Source of the DNA: Ochotona curzoniae
Lineage: Eukaryota; Chordata; Mammalia; Lagomorpha; Ochotonidae
DNA length: 64,000 bases
Reading direction: 5' to 3'
Assembly (NCBI RefSeq): GCF_017591425.1
Contig: NW_024466413.1
Span: 2,253,501 to 2,317,500 of the forward strand
Below, piece by piece: positions 1-9,450 of the stretch (position 1 is the first letter of the stretch; every line of letters starts with the position of its first letter). Below the pieces are notes generated by a model. That model did no database searches. It had not been told where the DNA came from and saw only the letters and a program-made list of their open reading frames with translations. The position numbers and the translations under genes were made by a program.

Positions 1-110
1 GTAGCTAGAATAAATGCAGAACAAGTATCGACAGTAACATCCAAAAACTTTTTTGTCCCAAACTCTGGGATGTTTCTCATGTCCATTTGGCAATAAGCTT
101 TATAATTCAA
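1..110 (-). pseudogene. ERV pol fragment: integrase catalytic core
   Basis: Minus-strand translation of the first ~110 bases gives QMDMRNIPEF followed by a hydrophobic VTVDTCSAF segment. This is the arrangement around the first catalytic aspartate of retroviral integrase (the D of QMD is encoded at 83-81; the second Asp lies in the conserved beta-strand that follows). The frame is open to the window edge, so more integrase should lie to the left. The usual Trp before the Gln is Cys here. No zinc-finger domain could be read upstream. Confidence 0.6.
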
Positions 111-935
111 TCAATCTGATTAACTGTCTCCACAAAAGGGGAGATTAATTCATTGACATTTTTTGTTTGGTTGCTTATACTTATACTACAACCTAACAAT
201 TTACTGACGACTTGTGACTACACTAGGAATATTATAATCAAATATGAATGACACTAATAAAAAGCACAGCTGTTTTAGAGGAAACAAATCAGGTTCAAAT
301 CTCCTTTCTTCCATAAAAAAAAAAAATCTTTTTTAAGCTTTAGTTCTCTTATCTTTTAAAGGATAAGCAAATCAATCTAGCAAAATAGTTACATGGGTGA
401 CATGTGTTAAAGAAAAACATACAGTACAGTAACTCTTTGTGACAAGAATTATTATAAGACTTGAAGCTATTACATACATTAGGAACTCACAGTTTGCCCT
501 CAGACAGTGCAATGTTGTATCTTAACTGGCAGATACGGTAATATCGGTTTATCATTTTACATTAAATGGAAAGGAACTTTAGAATTCAAGACTATCTGCA
601 GAAGGATTTCTATTTCCAGCAGACTGAATTTCAGACTAATCGGTATCATTTTTGTCAATATAAAATCTTAAACAGATATTTAAATATCTAATCAAACTGC
701 AAGAGAACCTTATTTGGCACAATCAGATACTCTGTTTTCTTTTAATATTTAATCTATTGGCATTCTTGAGGCCTTATAAGAATATCAAGGGAAGCCCTAA
801 AATTTGGAATTTTTGAATTCTTGGATGCCATTTTAAAGAAGGCTAAAAATATCTAGGCTATGGAAATATTGGGTGTTTAATACAGTTCTGAAAAGGTTGA
901 AATTCCAAATAATTAAATGGAGAAACAAGTCATAT
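111..935. other. Unresolved ERV interior or host DNA
   Basis: AT-rich sequence between the integrase fragment and the gag remnant, dense in stops in all minus-strand frames. I could not recognise protease, reverse transcriptase or RNase H. A T-rich stretch near 316-336 interrupts it. It may be heavily decayed pol or a later insertion. Confidence 0.4.
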
Positions 936-1532
936 TTTGTCTGAGGCTATAGCTAATCTTGCCTCAACTGAAGGGAGAGATGCTGAAGTTGCTCCTGTAA
1001 ATCTTTCACAGCTGGACCAACATTTAATGGCACCAACACCACAGGTGGCGCTGAGGGCTCCATGCCTGTCCAAAGGAGATTTTGCTGGGCACACGCTCTA
1101 TGGGCACACACTCTATGGGTGGAGGATCCTTTGCAAACTCACTTCCATCCTCTTCCCTTTCCTCCTCCTCAGAAGAGGACCATGAATCTTTTATGCACAA
1201 TTTCTCCATACTTTGTTTGGTCTGGGTTCCTTTTCCTTTTTTACCCTGGTTTGGGGTCCCCTCTGTCTTCTTACTCTGGTTTGTGGCTCCCTCTCCCTTA
1301 TTACGGACAAATTTTCAATGAAGGGTAGCACCACCGCCTGAGGGAATGACAAGGCATTTTTTACCAAGTGCCAGAGGTGAAAGGTGGCTACAAGGAGAGC
1401 AAACCAGGGAGATTTGTTGCAGACAGTTTCAACAAACTTCTAGGAGACCTTAAGCTTAGTGTTGGTGCCTTGTGAGTGGAGCAGATCTCTTATTCCCTTA
1501 ATCATGTGCACTTTACCAAGTTCTTGCCCCAT
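936..1532 (-). pseudogene. Broken ERV gag (matrix region and PSAP segment)
   Basis: A minus-strand ATG at 1532 opens a reading frame starting MGQELGK, typical of a myristoylated retroviral matrix protein (Gly after Met). An in-frame TAG at 1442-1440 stops it after 30 codons. The same frame continues with a CNKSPWF stretch characteristic of betaretroviral matrix, followed by further stops. In another frame a PSAP motif (1057-1046) followed by a Gln/Leu-rich, coiled-coil-like stretch resembles a Gag late domain and downstream region. Capsid and nucleocapsid were not found. The product would be non-functional. Confidence 0.6.
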
Positions 1533-1554
1533 GATAAATTTTACTTATGCCCCT

Positions 1555-1810
1555 GAAAAATATTTAATTTTAAGCTTACCTCTGGATTTCTGTGGTCCCT
1601 CATATTGTCCCTCTTGCCCCAGGATGGGGAGAAGGTCTGGGGATGAAATCATCAATGTCCCTCCAGAGTTCCAGGGTCCCTCAGATCGCCCCTCATGCTG
1701 TAGACAGGGAGAGGGTCTGGGGATGAAATCACTTAGGACCCTGCAAAAATTTTTAATTTTAAGCTTACTTTTGTAGGTCCAGGGGTCCCTCAGATTGTCT
1801 CTTGTGCCAT
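1555..1810 (-). repeat. Tandemly duplicated ERV leader
   Basis: Between primer binding site and gag the same motifs recur. On the plus strand GGTCCCTCA starts at 1594, 1675 and 1784; GGTCTGGGGATGAA starts at 1634, 1714 and, inside the LTR, 1870; TTAATTTTAAGCTTAC starts at 1564 and 1753 (189 bases apart). The leader was therefore built by unequal duplication of LTR/leader sequence. A splice donor or packaging signal would normally lie here; AGGTAAGCTT on the minus strand is a donor-like site. Confidence 0.6.
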
Positions 1811-1828
1811 GCCCCACATTAGATGCCA
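1811..1828 (-). other. Retroviral primer binding site, tRNA-Lys(1,2) type
   Basis: The 18 bases TGGCATCTAATGTGGGGC lie two bases after the LTR end. They match the complement of the 3' end of tRNA-Lys(1,2), the primer of many betaretroviruses, at 14 of 18 positions. All four differences are C-to-T or G-to-A changes, as expected from decay. This is the clearest reason for placing the element in class II. Confidence 0.7.
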
Positions 1829-1830
1829 TT

Positions 1831-2121
1831 TGCTCCGGCCAGCAGAGCCAGTAATGTGGACAGGGAGAGGGTCTGGGGATGAAGCACCAACAGGAGACCA
1901 GTGACGGTGGAAGTCTCTGTGAAGTCTCTCTATTGCTCCTTCACCTCTCCTTATATACTCTTCCCCCCACATCCTCATTTAGAAGGATATTGGATACAGA
2001 TGAGTCCAATTAGTCTAGGTGTTTTTAAACACTAGCCCAGTTCCTGTTCCTGCCCAATTCCCGTTCCTGTCCTGTTCCTGTTCAGCTTAATGAGCACTAA
2101 TCAACTCCTTAGCCCGCAACA
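1831..2121 (-). repeat. 5' LTR of the class II ERV
   Basis: On the minus strand the segment begins TGTTGCGGGC at 2121 and ends CCGGAGCA at 1831, the TG...CA ends expected of an LTR, about 291 bp. It contains GGAACAGGA-type repeats in U3, a TATATAAG box, and a downstream region ending two bases before the primer binding site. The first half of U3 recurs at 48188-48321. Flanking target duplication cannot be tested because the other LTR is not in the window. Confidence 0.75.
1950..1957 (-). promoter_or_regulatory. LTR TATA box
   Basis: TATATAAG on the minus strand, about 165 bases inside the LTR and 120 bases before its 3' end, where U3 meets R in a short LTR. It lies in GAGTATATAAGGAG and is the only good TATA in the LTR. 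Activity today is unknown. Confidence 0.6.
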
Positions 2122-4061
2122 TGTGAGTATGTTGATCTATATTACAATAGTTCTATAAGCTGAAACAGATTTTTTAATAGTGTGGCAATCATAAGGGGGG
2201 TGATCTCCAAGTAGTTGTAAAGTGGAGACAGATGGATGCTGGATTCTGCCCAAGCATTCAGCCTGGATCTCCCTGCATGAAGCAGGGAAATAGTTACAGC
2301 GAGAAGACCACAAACTCATGTTCGGACACTGTGCAAGCCCAAAGTATCCCTTTTAACTTATACTTCCTCAGCCTTCTGTCTATGTCTTGAAGTAAAAATT
2401 CTTAGTTAATTCATTAAGTCAAAAAATGTTAATTAATTTGTGCTGGATTTCCTTCACCTATTTATTCATCCAATTACCTATTAGTTCAATTGTGCACTGA
2501 CTCACCCATTTTCAAAATGTGTATTTAGAATTTTCTGGGTTAAACTTTGGGAATAAAGAAGAAGAGAATTTAGTACAAAATTAAAATAGAAGTAGCATGT
2601 CGTCCTTTCCCACTCCCAAAAGGGGTTGCTTTCTCTGGAATCAGTGAAGTGGTATAAACACAGTCAAATTTAATTTGTATAATGTGCTTGGGTGCATTGA
2701 GCTTCTCCAATCAGATTGGGATTTTCCAACCCAGTCACATTTAAAAGCTAACGATGCGCTTAACAAACACTCTAGTTTCAACATCCTGTTGGATGATACC
2801 CATGGTCTCGCCTTTAGTTGTAGGGTCTAGTCTGTTCTCAGATTGATATTTCCAAAAGAAAGCAACTACAAAGACCACAAAAATGCTAGCTGTCTGTGAT
2901 GTTTTTCTTAATACCTACTGGCAGAATTCTTAAGCTGGAGACATCCCACCAAGGCACTACTCCATCAGAGACCAAGGATCAGCATGCAGGTGAACGAGTG
3001 AGCGGTTTTTTTCAGCCTTTTCTGGTTCTTAACATGTAGTGTGAGAAACTACAGGATGAGACTGATCTAATGGTATAGAGTTCTCATTCTCAAATTTGCT
3101 GGAGTTAGACATTTAGAAAGGAGTCATTCTTCATATTTACAGGCAATGATTGTAACTTTGAATATAGTAGTGATTGGCCTGCTCTACTGCAAGTCCTGTG
3201 GCTGTCCTCTCACATATTCTTCAGACCAAATTGAAGAATTAGATGCTAAGTGAACACTGTCCATAGACTAAATAAACTGAAGCACAGAATAAGAAGTAAG
3301 TGTCAGAAATCGCATCTGTACAGTAAGATTGCAAGCAGGATGTGTGATTCTAGATCTTATAACTTTATGATTTATAACTTAGCAAGATTGCTCTGAATAA
3401 GAGACAGATATGTAATACTTCTAATTCTGGATTGGAATATGTCCACACAGCACTAATACATTGATCCCAACAGTGGTGGTCTCATTGGCATGGCTTTCTT
3501 GGTAGAATATTGTTTTTCTTCTTACAAAAACCACATGATCTTTAATGATTTGAATGTAGAAACCTGAGAAATTAGTCTGTGCTTTTTTTTTTCAGGGGTA
3601 GAGACTAAAACCTAAATAATTTACCTAAGCCATGTATTTTCTCATAAAGAAACAGAAAGCAATTTCCATTTTAGATTTCCATTTTAGACATTAGAGCAAT
3701 AATGGTAATACAACATAAATGTAAATGTTCATGTAAAGGAGACCTCACCCAACAAGCCTTGCTCACTGTAATACATCTTTATGCCTTAAACTATAAATAG
3801 TTACAGAGGAGGTAACATTTAGAATTTGCTAGAAATATGCAATTGCTTGCTATGTGCTGTGTAGAAAGGAGGCATCCTGCATGTGGGAGAAATGATTAAA
3901 ATATTGTGAGCCTTTACAGGTTTCCTTTCTTGTCACAGATAAAAACATTCACATTCTGTTTTTGTTTTTTCCTTAAGCAAAAGGAAGCCATGCAGTACCA
4001 GGTTAGGAATCTTACTTTTTAAAAAACATTAATTTACTTGAAAGAGTAATACAGAGTATGA
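2122..4061. other. Anonymous AT-rich DNA
   Basis: Unique-looking sequence right of the LTR. No open frame above 60 codons stands out apart from chance frames, and I recognise no SINE or L1 here. No promoter-like CpG cluster. Confidence 0.5.
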
Positions 4062-4392
4062 GGGCCTGACGTGCCAGTGCAGTGGTTCAAGTCTCACTTT
4101 GAACGTGCTGAGATCCCATATGGGCGCCAGTTCGTATCCTGGCAGCCCTGCTTCCTATCAAGCTCCCTGCCTGTGGTCTGGGAATGCAGTCAAGGACAGC
4201 CTTGGGGTCCTGCACTTGCGTGGGAAACCCCGGAAGAAGCTCCTAAATCCTGGCTTCGGATTGGCACAGTGCCGGCCGAAGCTATCAGTTGGGGAGTGAA
4301 CCATCAGATGGAAGATCTTCTTTTCTGTCTCTCCTCCTCTCTGTATATCTGCCTTTCCAATAAAAAATAAATAAATCTAAAAAAAAAAAAAA
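4062..4392 (+). mobile_element. CSINE (tRNA-derived lagomorph SINE), near full length
   Basis: Starts GGGCCTGACG, has a degenerate A/B-box tRNA-like head, the CCCATATGGGCGCCAG body motif, and ends CCTTTCCAATAAAAAATAAATAAATCT plus a 14-base A tract. Non-autonomous; mobilised by L1 proteins in trans. No clear target duplication because it abuts another SINE at its tail. Confidence 0.85.
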
Positions 4393-4680
4393 TGGAGAGT
4401 AGAAGAGAGTGTGTGAGAGAGAGACGGACAGAGGAAGTGTCTGTCCAGCCAGTGGTTCATGTCCTAGTGCAGTCTGGTCTGGGCCATGGCAGAGCCAGGA
4501 TCCAGGAACTCCATCCTGGATTTCCCGACTGATTTTAGGAGCCCAAGTACACTCAGACTCTTCTGCTGTTTTTCCAGGCACAACATCAGGGAATTGGCCT
4601 GGAAGCAGAGAAGCAAGAAATTGAAGCACAACAAGATAGGGAATGCTGATGGCACAGGCTGTGACAACCCGCTGTGTCAG
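4393..4680 (-). mobile_element. Old CSINE, opposite orientation
   Basis: Directly abuts the A tail of the previous SINE. GA-rich start, then CCAGTGGTTCA..., GGGCCATGGCAGAGCCAGGATCC and TTTTTCCAGGCACAACA correspond to the CSINE body in antisense. Strongly diverged, with no surviving CpG-rich head. Confidence 0.6.
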
Positions 4681-6340
4681 GTACCTGCCCTAAGATTGTT
4701 CATCTCTCAATAGGAACAAAAAGGTACCGATGTTCACTGCGTGCAGTCTACACAGCCATTGTTCTAAGCATTCTGTGAGGTAAGCACTGTGCCCACGCGC
4801 CCGCAGTTAAGCATGCCCTTCTCATGTCAGGTTCAGCAGGCAGCATTTTCACATTTATTTGAATGTGTATTTGAATATGAGTAAATACTTGTGCCATTCC
4901 CAGCCTACTTAGATATCAATCTAGCACAGATGCTCAAAATAATTTTGTTATCTTCAAACACTCAAAGCATTCCAGTGGGTTTCTGATGTGTTTATAGTAA
5001 ACCAATTATCTTTCCAAATAACCTGATGGCAGCTAGGTTTTTATTTTCCTCAAAGATCAGAGGCAATGATTTTATTCTATAAAGTTAATTTGTCTTGTTC
5101 TACTCAAACACCATACTTGATGCAAAGCATCATGTTTGTTAAAGTGCAATGTACACAGGTTTTGCTGTTGCTTTTTAATACTCTGAGCCTAGCACATGCT
5201 TGCATTGTATTACATATAATGTAAGATGTTATCACTTAATCCCTAAAAAGTAAAACTATAGTAGAAACAAAAAAAAACCCCCACAAGATTGGAAATAAAA
5301 ATGTAGTTAACTTTAAAGCATTCTTTGCCTGAATGAAGAGTTCTAGAAACATCTAATTGAATGTATTACCTTTCTATGCACCAATTTATCACGTCTTCGC
5401 TTTTGCCCACAAATATTCCTTCAAAACTTACTTGTCCCTGCAGAGACACTATTGCTGAGAGAAGCAGTGCAGGGAAAACCTTCGTGCCTCAGTAGTGTGT
5501 ACACGTTTTAAAAAAAAAATCATGAAGACTCACTAAATGAGTAGAATGATTGAAAAAGCATACATAGACAAAGAGGAAATTCAATGCAGAAACGTAACTG
5601 GATAGAGTTAAGTGGACGAGAAATGACGTAGCATGATTCATCAAGGATTTGTTAAGGTCCGTTAAGGATCAGAGTACACCAAGAGGAGGGTTAGAAAATG
5701 GAATTCCAGCATGTTATTCATCTACACAATTTTGTGGATTTTTTTGTACGTCAAGGCAGATTTCCTACTGGAAGAACTTTTGCCAGCCTCCTAACAAAGC
5801 AGTCATTTTCCGCTAAACCTAATTCCACATACCTAACAATGACAATCCAAAAAGGAAGGAAGTAAAACTGCCAGAATCGTACTTGCAACTCTACATTTCA
5901 ATAATGGATTGAGCACATAGCTAAACCTGGATAAGGAAAGAAAGCTGTGGACAGCAACAATTTAATAACCATAATAGTCATGTCCATTATCAGAAAATAT
6001 AAACACACACACCTTGCTCCTAAATACATATGGGGCATTCTTCTTTTAAACATTTTTACTAATACAAAAAATAGCAGACTCTGTGCATTCTGTAGGCACA
6101 TTTATAAAATAGACAAACACACTTCTTTTAGCCCCCTACTCCCCTCGACACGCCTGTATTCTCCCTTCCATTCATTAGTACTCAGGGAGACATAATTCCA
6201 ATTCCCTCCATTTTCACAGGCTTAGTTCACCACTCATCATAATATTCAACAAGCAAAAAGTAGAAAGACCACAGATCCACTGGAGCATTAGCACAGGCTA
6301 AACATGACAATCATATTCCAAAGTGACCATTTTTAATATT
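4681..6340. other. Anonymous AT-rich DNA
   Basis: No repeat or gene recognised. Short A runs at 5268-5277 and 5510-5518. Overlapping short open frames near 5900-6200 lack any domain signature. Confidence 0.5.
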
Positions 6341-6354
6341 CTACATTAGCTATT

Positions 6355-6674
6355 TTTTTAAGATTTATTTATTTATTGGAAAGTCAGATATACAGAGAGG
6401 AGGAGAAACAGAGAGGAAGATCTTCTGTCCAATGATTCTCTCCCCAAGTGAGTGCAACAGCTGATGCTATGCAGATCTGAAGCCAGAAGCCTCTTCTGGG
6501 TCTCCCACGCAGGTGCAGGGTCCCAAGGCCTTGGGCCGTCCTCGACTGCTTTCCCAGGCCACAGGCAGGGAGCTAGAAGGGAAGTGGAGTTGCCAGGATT
6601 AGAACCGGTGCCCATATGGGATCCCGGCGCGTTCAAGGCGAGGACTTAAGCCACTAGGCCATGCCACCGGACCC
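6355..6674 (-). mobile_element. CSINE with target-site duplication
   Basis: Antisense copy: TTTTTTTAAGATTTATTTATTTATTGGAAAG tail at the left, CCCATATGGGATCCCGGCGC near the right end, then the complement of the GGGCCC start. Flanked by CTACATTAGCTATT (6341-6354) and CTGCATTAGCTATT (6675-6688), a 13/14 target duplication, which fixes the boundaries. Confidence 0.9.
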
Positions 6675-6712
6675 CTGCATTAGCTATTGCATAAATGATG
6701 AATACATAAAAG

Positions 6713-6732
6713 TTATATATATATATATATAT
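6713..6732. repeat. (TA)n microsatellite
   Basis: Uninterrupted TA run just right of the SINE at 6355-6674, followed by a shorter ATATATAT patch at 6739-6745. Confidence 0.9.
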
Positions 6733-6749
6733 GCACAATATATATGGAA

Positions 6750-6860
6750 TTTTTGGTTTTGACATGTGTTTATATCATTGATCATGTTCCAAAAGACAGG
6801 ATTTCATTCTTTTTATGGCTGAGTAATACTGCACCTCCCTTAATATGACATATACTATTC
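6750..6860 (-). mobile_element. Ancient L1 3'-end fragment
   Basis: The stretch AGGATTTCATTCTTTTTATGGCTGAGTAATACT corresponds to the antisense of the highly conserved end of L1 ORF2 (the AATACTATTCAGCCATAAA segment). About 110 bp recognisable, heavily diverged outside the core. Confidence 0.55.
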
Positions 6861-6899
6861 CATTTTTTAAAAATCAGTGAATTCACAATGTGAGCTGTT

Positions 6900-7240
6900 T
6901 AGAAATCAGGGGTAGACATTTGATGCTTTAATAAATGATCCCCTTTGGATTCCTGTGTTCCACATAGCAAGCTGTGTGTTTCTACTCCAGATTCCCAGCT
7001 TGCTGGTAAGGCATCTTTGGAAGTAGTGATGATGACATAGTATTTAAGTCCCTGACACACACATGGGACCTGGATTGGGGTCACCTGGATTGGGGTCACC
7101 TGGATTGGGGTCACTGGTCCTGAGAGTGTGGGAAGTTAACCGATGTGCAAAAGAGTTTTGAGTTGTTAGTCTTCTTTATTTCTCTCTTTCTGTATCTCAA
7201 ATATAATAAATAAATAAATAATAAACAAACAAATAAATAA
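6900..7240 (+). mobile_element. Old CSINE with (TAAA)n tail
   Basis: Weak overall match, but the ending TCTTTATTTCTCTCTTTCTGTATCTCAAATATAATAAATAAATAA is the CSINE 3' end, followed by an expanded TAAA/TAAACAAA tail to about 7240. The interior carries a private 15-bp triplication at 7068-7112. Confidence 0.5.
7068..7112. repeat. 15-bp perfect tandem triplication
   Basis: ACCTGGATTGGGGTC occurs three times head to tail at 7068-7082, 7083-7097 and 7098-7112, with no mismatch. Confidence 0.98.
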
Positions 7241-8341
7241 TAAACATAAGTAATGTGAAAACGAAGCAATATATTCCTAAGCAAATATATTCCTAAGCAA
7301 TATATTCCTAACCAAAACGAGAGAATTATAACAAAATTTTGGAAAATATTTGAAAATAGAAGCAGAACATAGAGAAATTGCGATGAAAAGAGTATTCATG
7401 CACATGGTCTATGGATGCACTACTGACAAACTTCCAAAAATCAGGAAATCAGGCACACGTACAAAGCCATCCTTATGAAAATGCTCGGTCACACTTTGGT
7501 TTTGCAAAAGCTATTCCTAAATTTGTGCAGAAATTGAAGCTATAGCATAATATTATTTTTTAAAAGTTGAAATCCACACTTTGTTTCCAAAGCTACCACA
7601 ATCGAGCCTGTGCAGCATTGCCACAGGACAGACATGCATAGATAGAAGACAGCGGAAAGTCCAAACGTCCCCTCCATCCTCTAGCATCTCTTGCCATCTA
7701 AGTTCCATGCCCAGCAAGATCTAAGCTCACTCATGGTCTCTGCTAATGCCCAGAGATAGAAATCAGCAAGAACCGAGGAGCCCCAAATTACATCATGTCG
7801 ACTAGATTGCCAATGTGGGCTGGGGAGGGAGGGGGCTGTGCGAGTCAACCTTGTAATAAACCTATCATTCCAGGCAATAATTGAGTTCTGCTGGGATCCT
7901 TTGCTCTATAAAATTACGGAATTGCATTCTTCTTCTGGGAAAAACAGGGAAGTTGTTGAGAGCAAAAATAAATAAAATAAAGTAATAAAGAATAAAGTCC
8001 AGTGAATTTTATGATCATCTGTCAATGAATTTCCCTCTGGTGTCATTCAGTAGGTAAAACAATGCTGGGGAAATGGGTTAATATGAAATCATAGCATTTT
8101 ATTACGCCCAAAGAGGAGAAAAACCCTAAGTCAAGTCTCATTTCCTTTAGCCAAATTGTATTTATATAGCTTTGCATTGTCACATTAGGAATATTTTGTA
8201 ATTCATAGGGGAAATGAAATATTTATGGCATGTGAAGCAGTGATAATGTTAGGTTTTAAAGAAGGTTGTAATTCAGAGAAAATAAAAGACAACCGTAACT
8301 TCCTCCAAAATATTATGTGATTCAGAGTGTTTACTTTTATT
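7241..8341. other. Anonymous DNA with conserved-looking segment (7860-8290)
   Basis: Contains a short direct repeat (TATATTCCTAAGCAA, around 7270-7305). The right part has an MEF2-like CTATAAAATTA (about 7905) and homeodomain-type ATTA/TAAT words in balanced-composition sequence resembling conserved non-coding DNA. No repeat or gene recognised. Confidence 0.4.
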
Positions 8342-8618
8342 TTAAATACTTCTTTATTTTGAGGATAGAAAGGGGTGGAGAAGGGAGTCTCACTCCTTTT
8401 CCAAATGGCTGCAGCATCTAAGGTAGGTTCAGGACAAAACCAGAAACTTCTTTCAGGTCTCCCACGTGAGTGGCAGGAGCCCAGTGATGCAGGTCATCTT
8501 CTGCTGCCTCCCCAGGCCTGTAGCCTGAAGCTGCATGAGAACACGAGCAGCCAGGACTCTAGCTGGTGCTCTGATGGGGGATGTAGGTGGCATCTGTGCC
8601 AAAAGACTGGGACCCTGA
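8342..8618 (-). mobile_element. Old CSINE
   Basis: Antisense: ACTCCTTTTCCAAATGGCTGCAGCATC, GGTCTCCCACGTGAGTGGCAGG and CTGCCTCCCCAGGCC are CSINE body segments. Tail region TTTTAAATACTTCTTTATTTTGAGG. Diverged. Confidence 0.65.
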
Positions 8619-9110
8619 AAATTCGAACATTTGAAGAAAACCTGTGATAATTGCTCAACACAAAAGCGTGTGTTCACCAAGTAAGAATCCAAAGATAAAA
8701 CCCAGGGATTATTTTCGCAGAGTCACATAACTCCCAAGCCCATTAGGTCAGAGGTAAGTGTGGTGGCAAATAAATAAATAAGTACATTTAAAAATAACAA
8801 AAGAGAATGGAAGCCGTGTAGAGATCCCTGATCCCGTGTAGAGATTTGCAACCAACCAAAAGTTGGTGAAACTTCAATTTATCCCTGGGCTCTCCCACCT
8901 GATGCATCTCCACCCTGATGCATCTCTTGAAGTACCTTTGTTTGTATAATTAACGTTTTCTCCTGGTTTCTGACAGAGTGCAAACTTTGGACTTAACAAC
9001 GCCATTCAACTCACTTGGAGGCTAAGGAGTTTTCCCTTCTTTTTTATCGTTCCTTCCTGGGGTCATTGCTCCGACGAAGCTTCAGTCAACTGCAAAACAC
9101 AAGAGTTTTG
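8619..9110. other. Anonymous DNA
   Basis: No repeat or gene recognised. Contains a small local duplication (GATCCCGTGTAGAGAT near 8819-8847) and CACCTGATGCATCTC / CACCCTGATGCATCTC near 8896-8926. Confidence 0.5.
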
Positions 9111-9121
9111 CCACTCTGTAC

Positions 9122-9450
9122 TTTTTTCAAGATTTATTTATTTTTTATTACAAAGTCAGATATATAGAGAGAGGAGGAAAGGCAGAGATGAAGACCTTCT
9201 ATGATGATTCATTACCCAAGTGACTGCAACAGCCAGAGCTGTGCTGACCCGAAGGCGAGTCAGGAGTTCTTCTGGGTCTCCCACGTGGATGCAGGGTCCA
9301 AAGGCCTTGAGCTGTCCTCAACTGCTTTCCCAGGCCACAAGCAGGGAGCTGGATGGGAAGCAGGGCTGCTGGGATGAGAACTGGCACCCATATGGGATTC
9401 TGGCATGTGCAAGCTTAATCCTTTAGCTGCTAGGCCACCACGCTGGGCCC
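9122..9450 (-). mobile_element. CSINE
   Basis: Full antisense copy from TTTTTTCAAGATTTATTTATTTTT to CACGCTGGGCCC, with CACCCATATGGGATTCTGGC near the head. Flanks TTGCCACTCTGTA (9108-9120) and TACCACTCAGAAT (9451-9463) are a plausible imperfect target duplication. Confidence 0.88.

Larger units (their letters stand above)
1..2121 (-). mobile_element. Class II (betaretrovirus-like) endogenous retrovirus remnant
   Basis: Read on the minus strand, the order is LTR (2121 to 1831), primer binding site (1828 to 1811), repetitive leader, gag start (1532) and an integrase-core fragment running off the window at base 1. The order and single orientation support one provirus. In an intact class II element gag start and integrase lie about 4 kb apart; here they are about 1.4 kb apart, so most of gag plus protease and reverse transcriptase has been lost or replaced. 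Several in-frame stops and frame changes show it is dead. Any 3' LTR would lie outside the window. Class assignment rests on the Lys-type PBS and matrix-like residues; the exact family is unknown to me. Confidence 0.75.

Noticed and set aside
6452..6649. ORFs rich in W/G/P over SINE copies (also at 4071, 15337, 56541, 62597)
   Set aside because: Translations of the CSINE body, seen in every copy.
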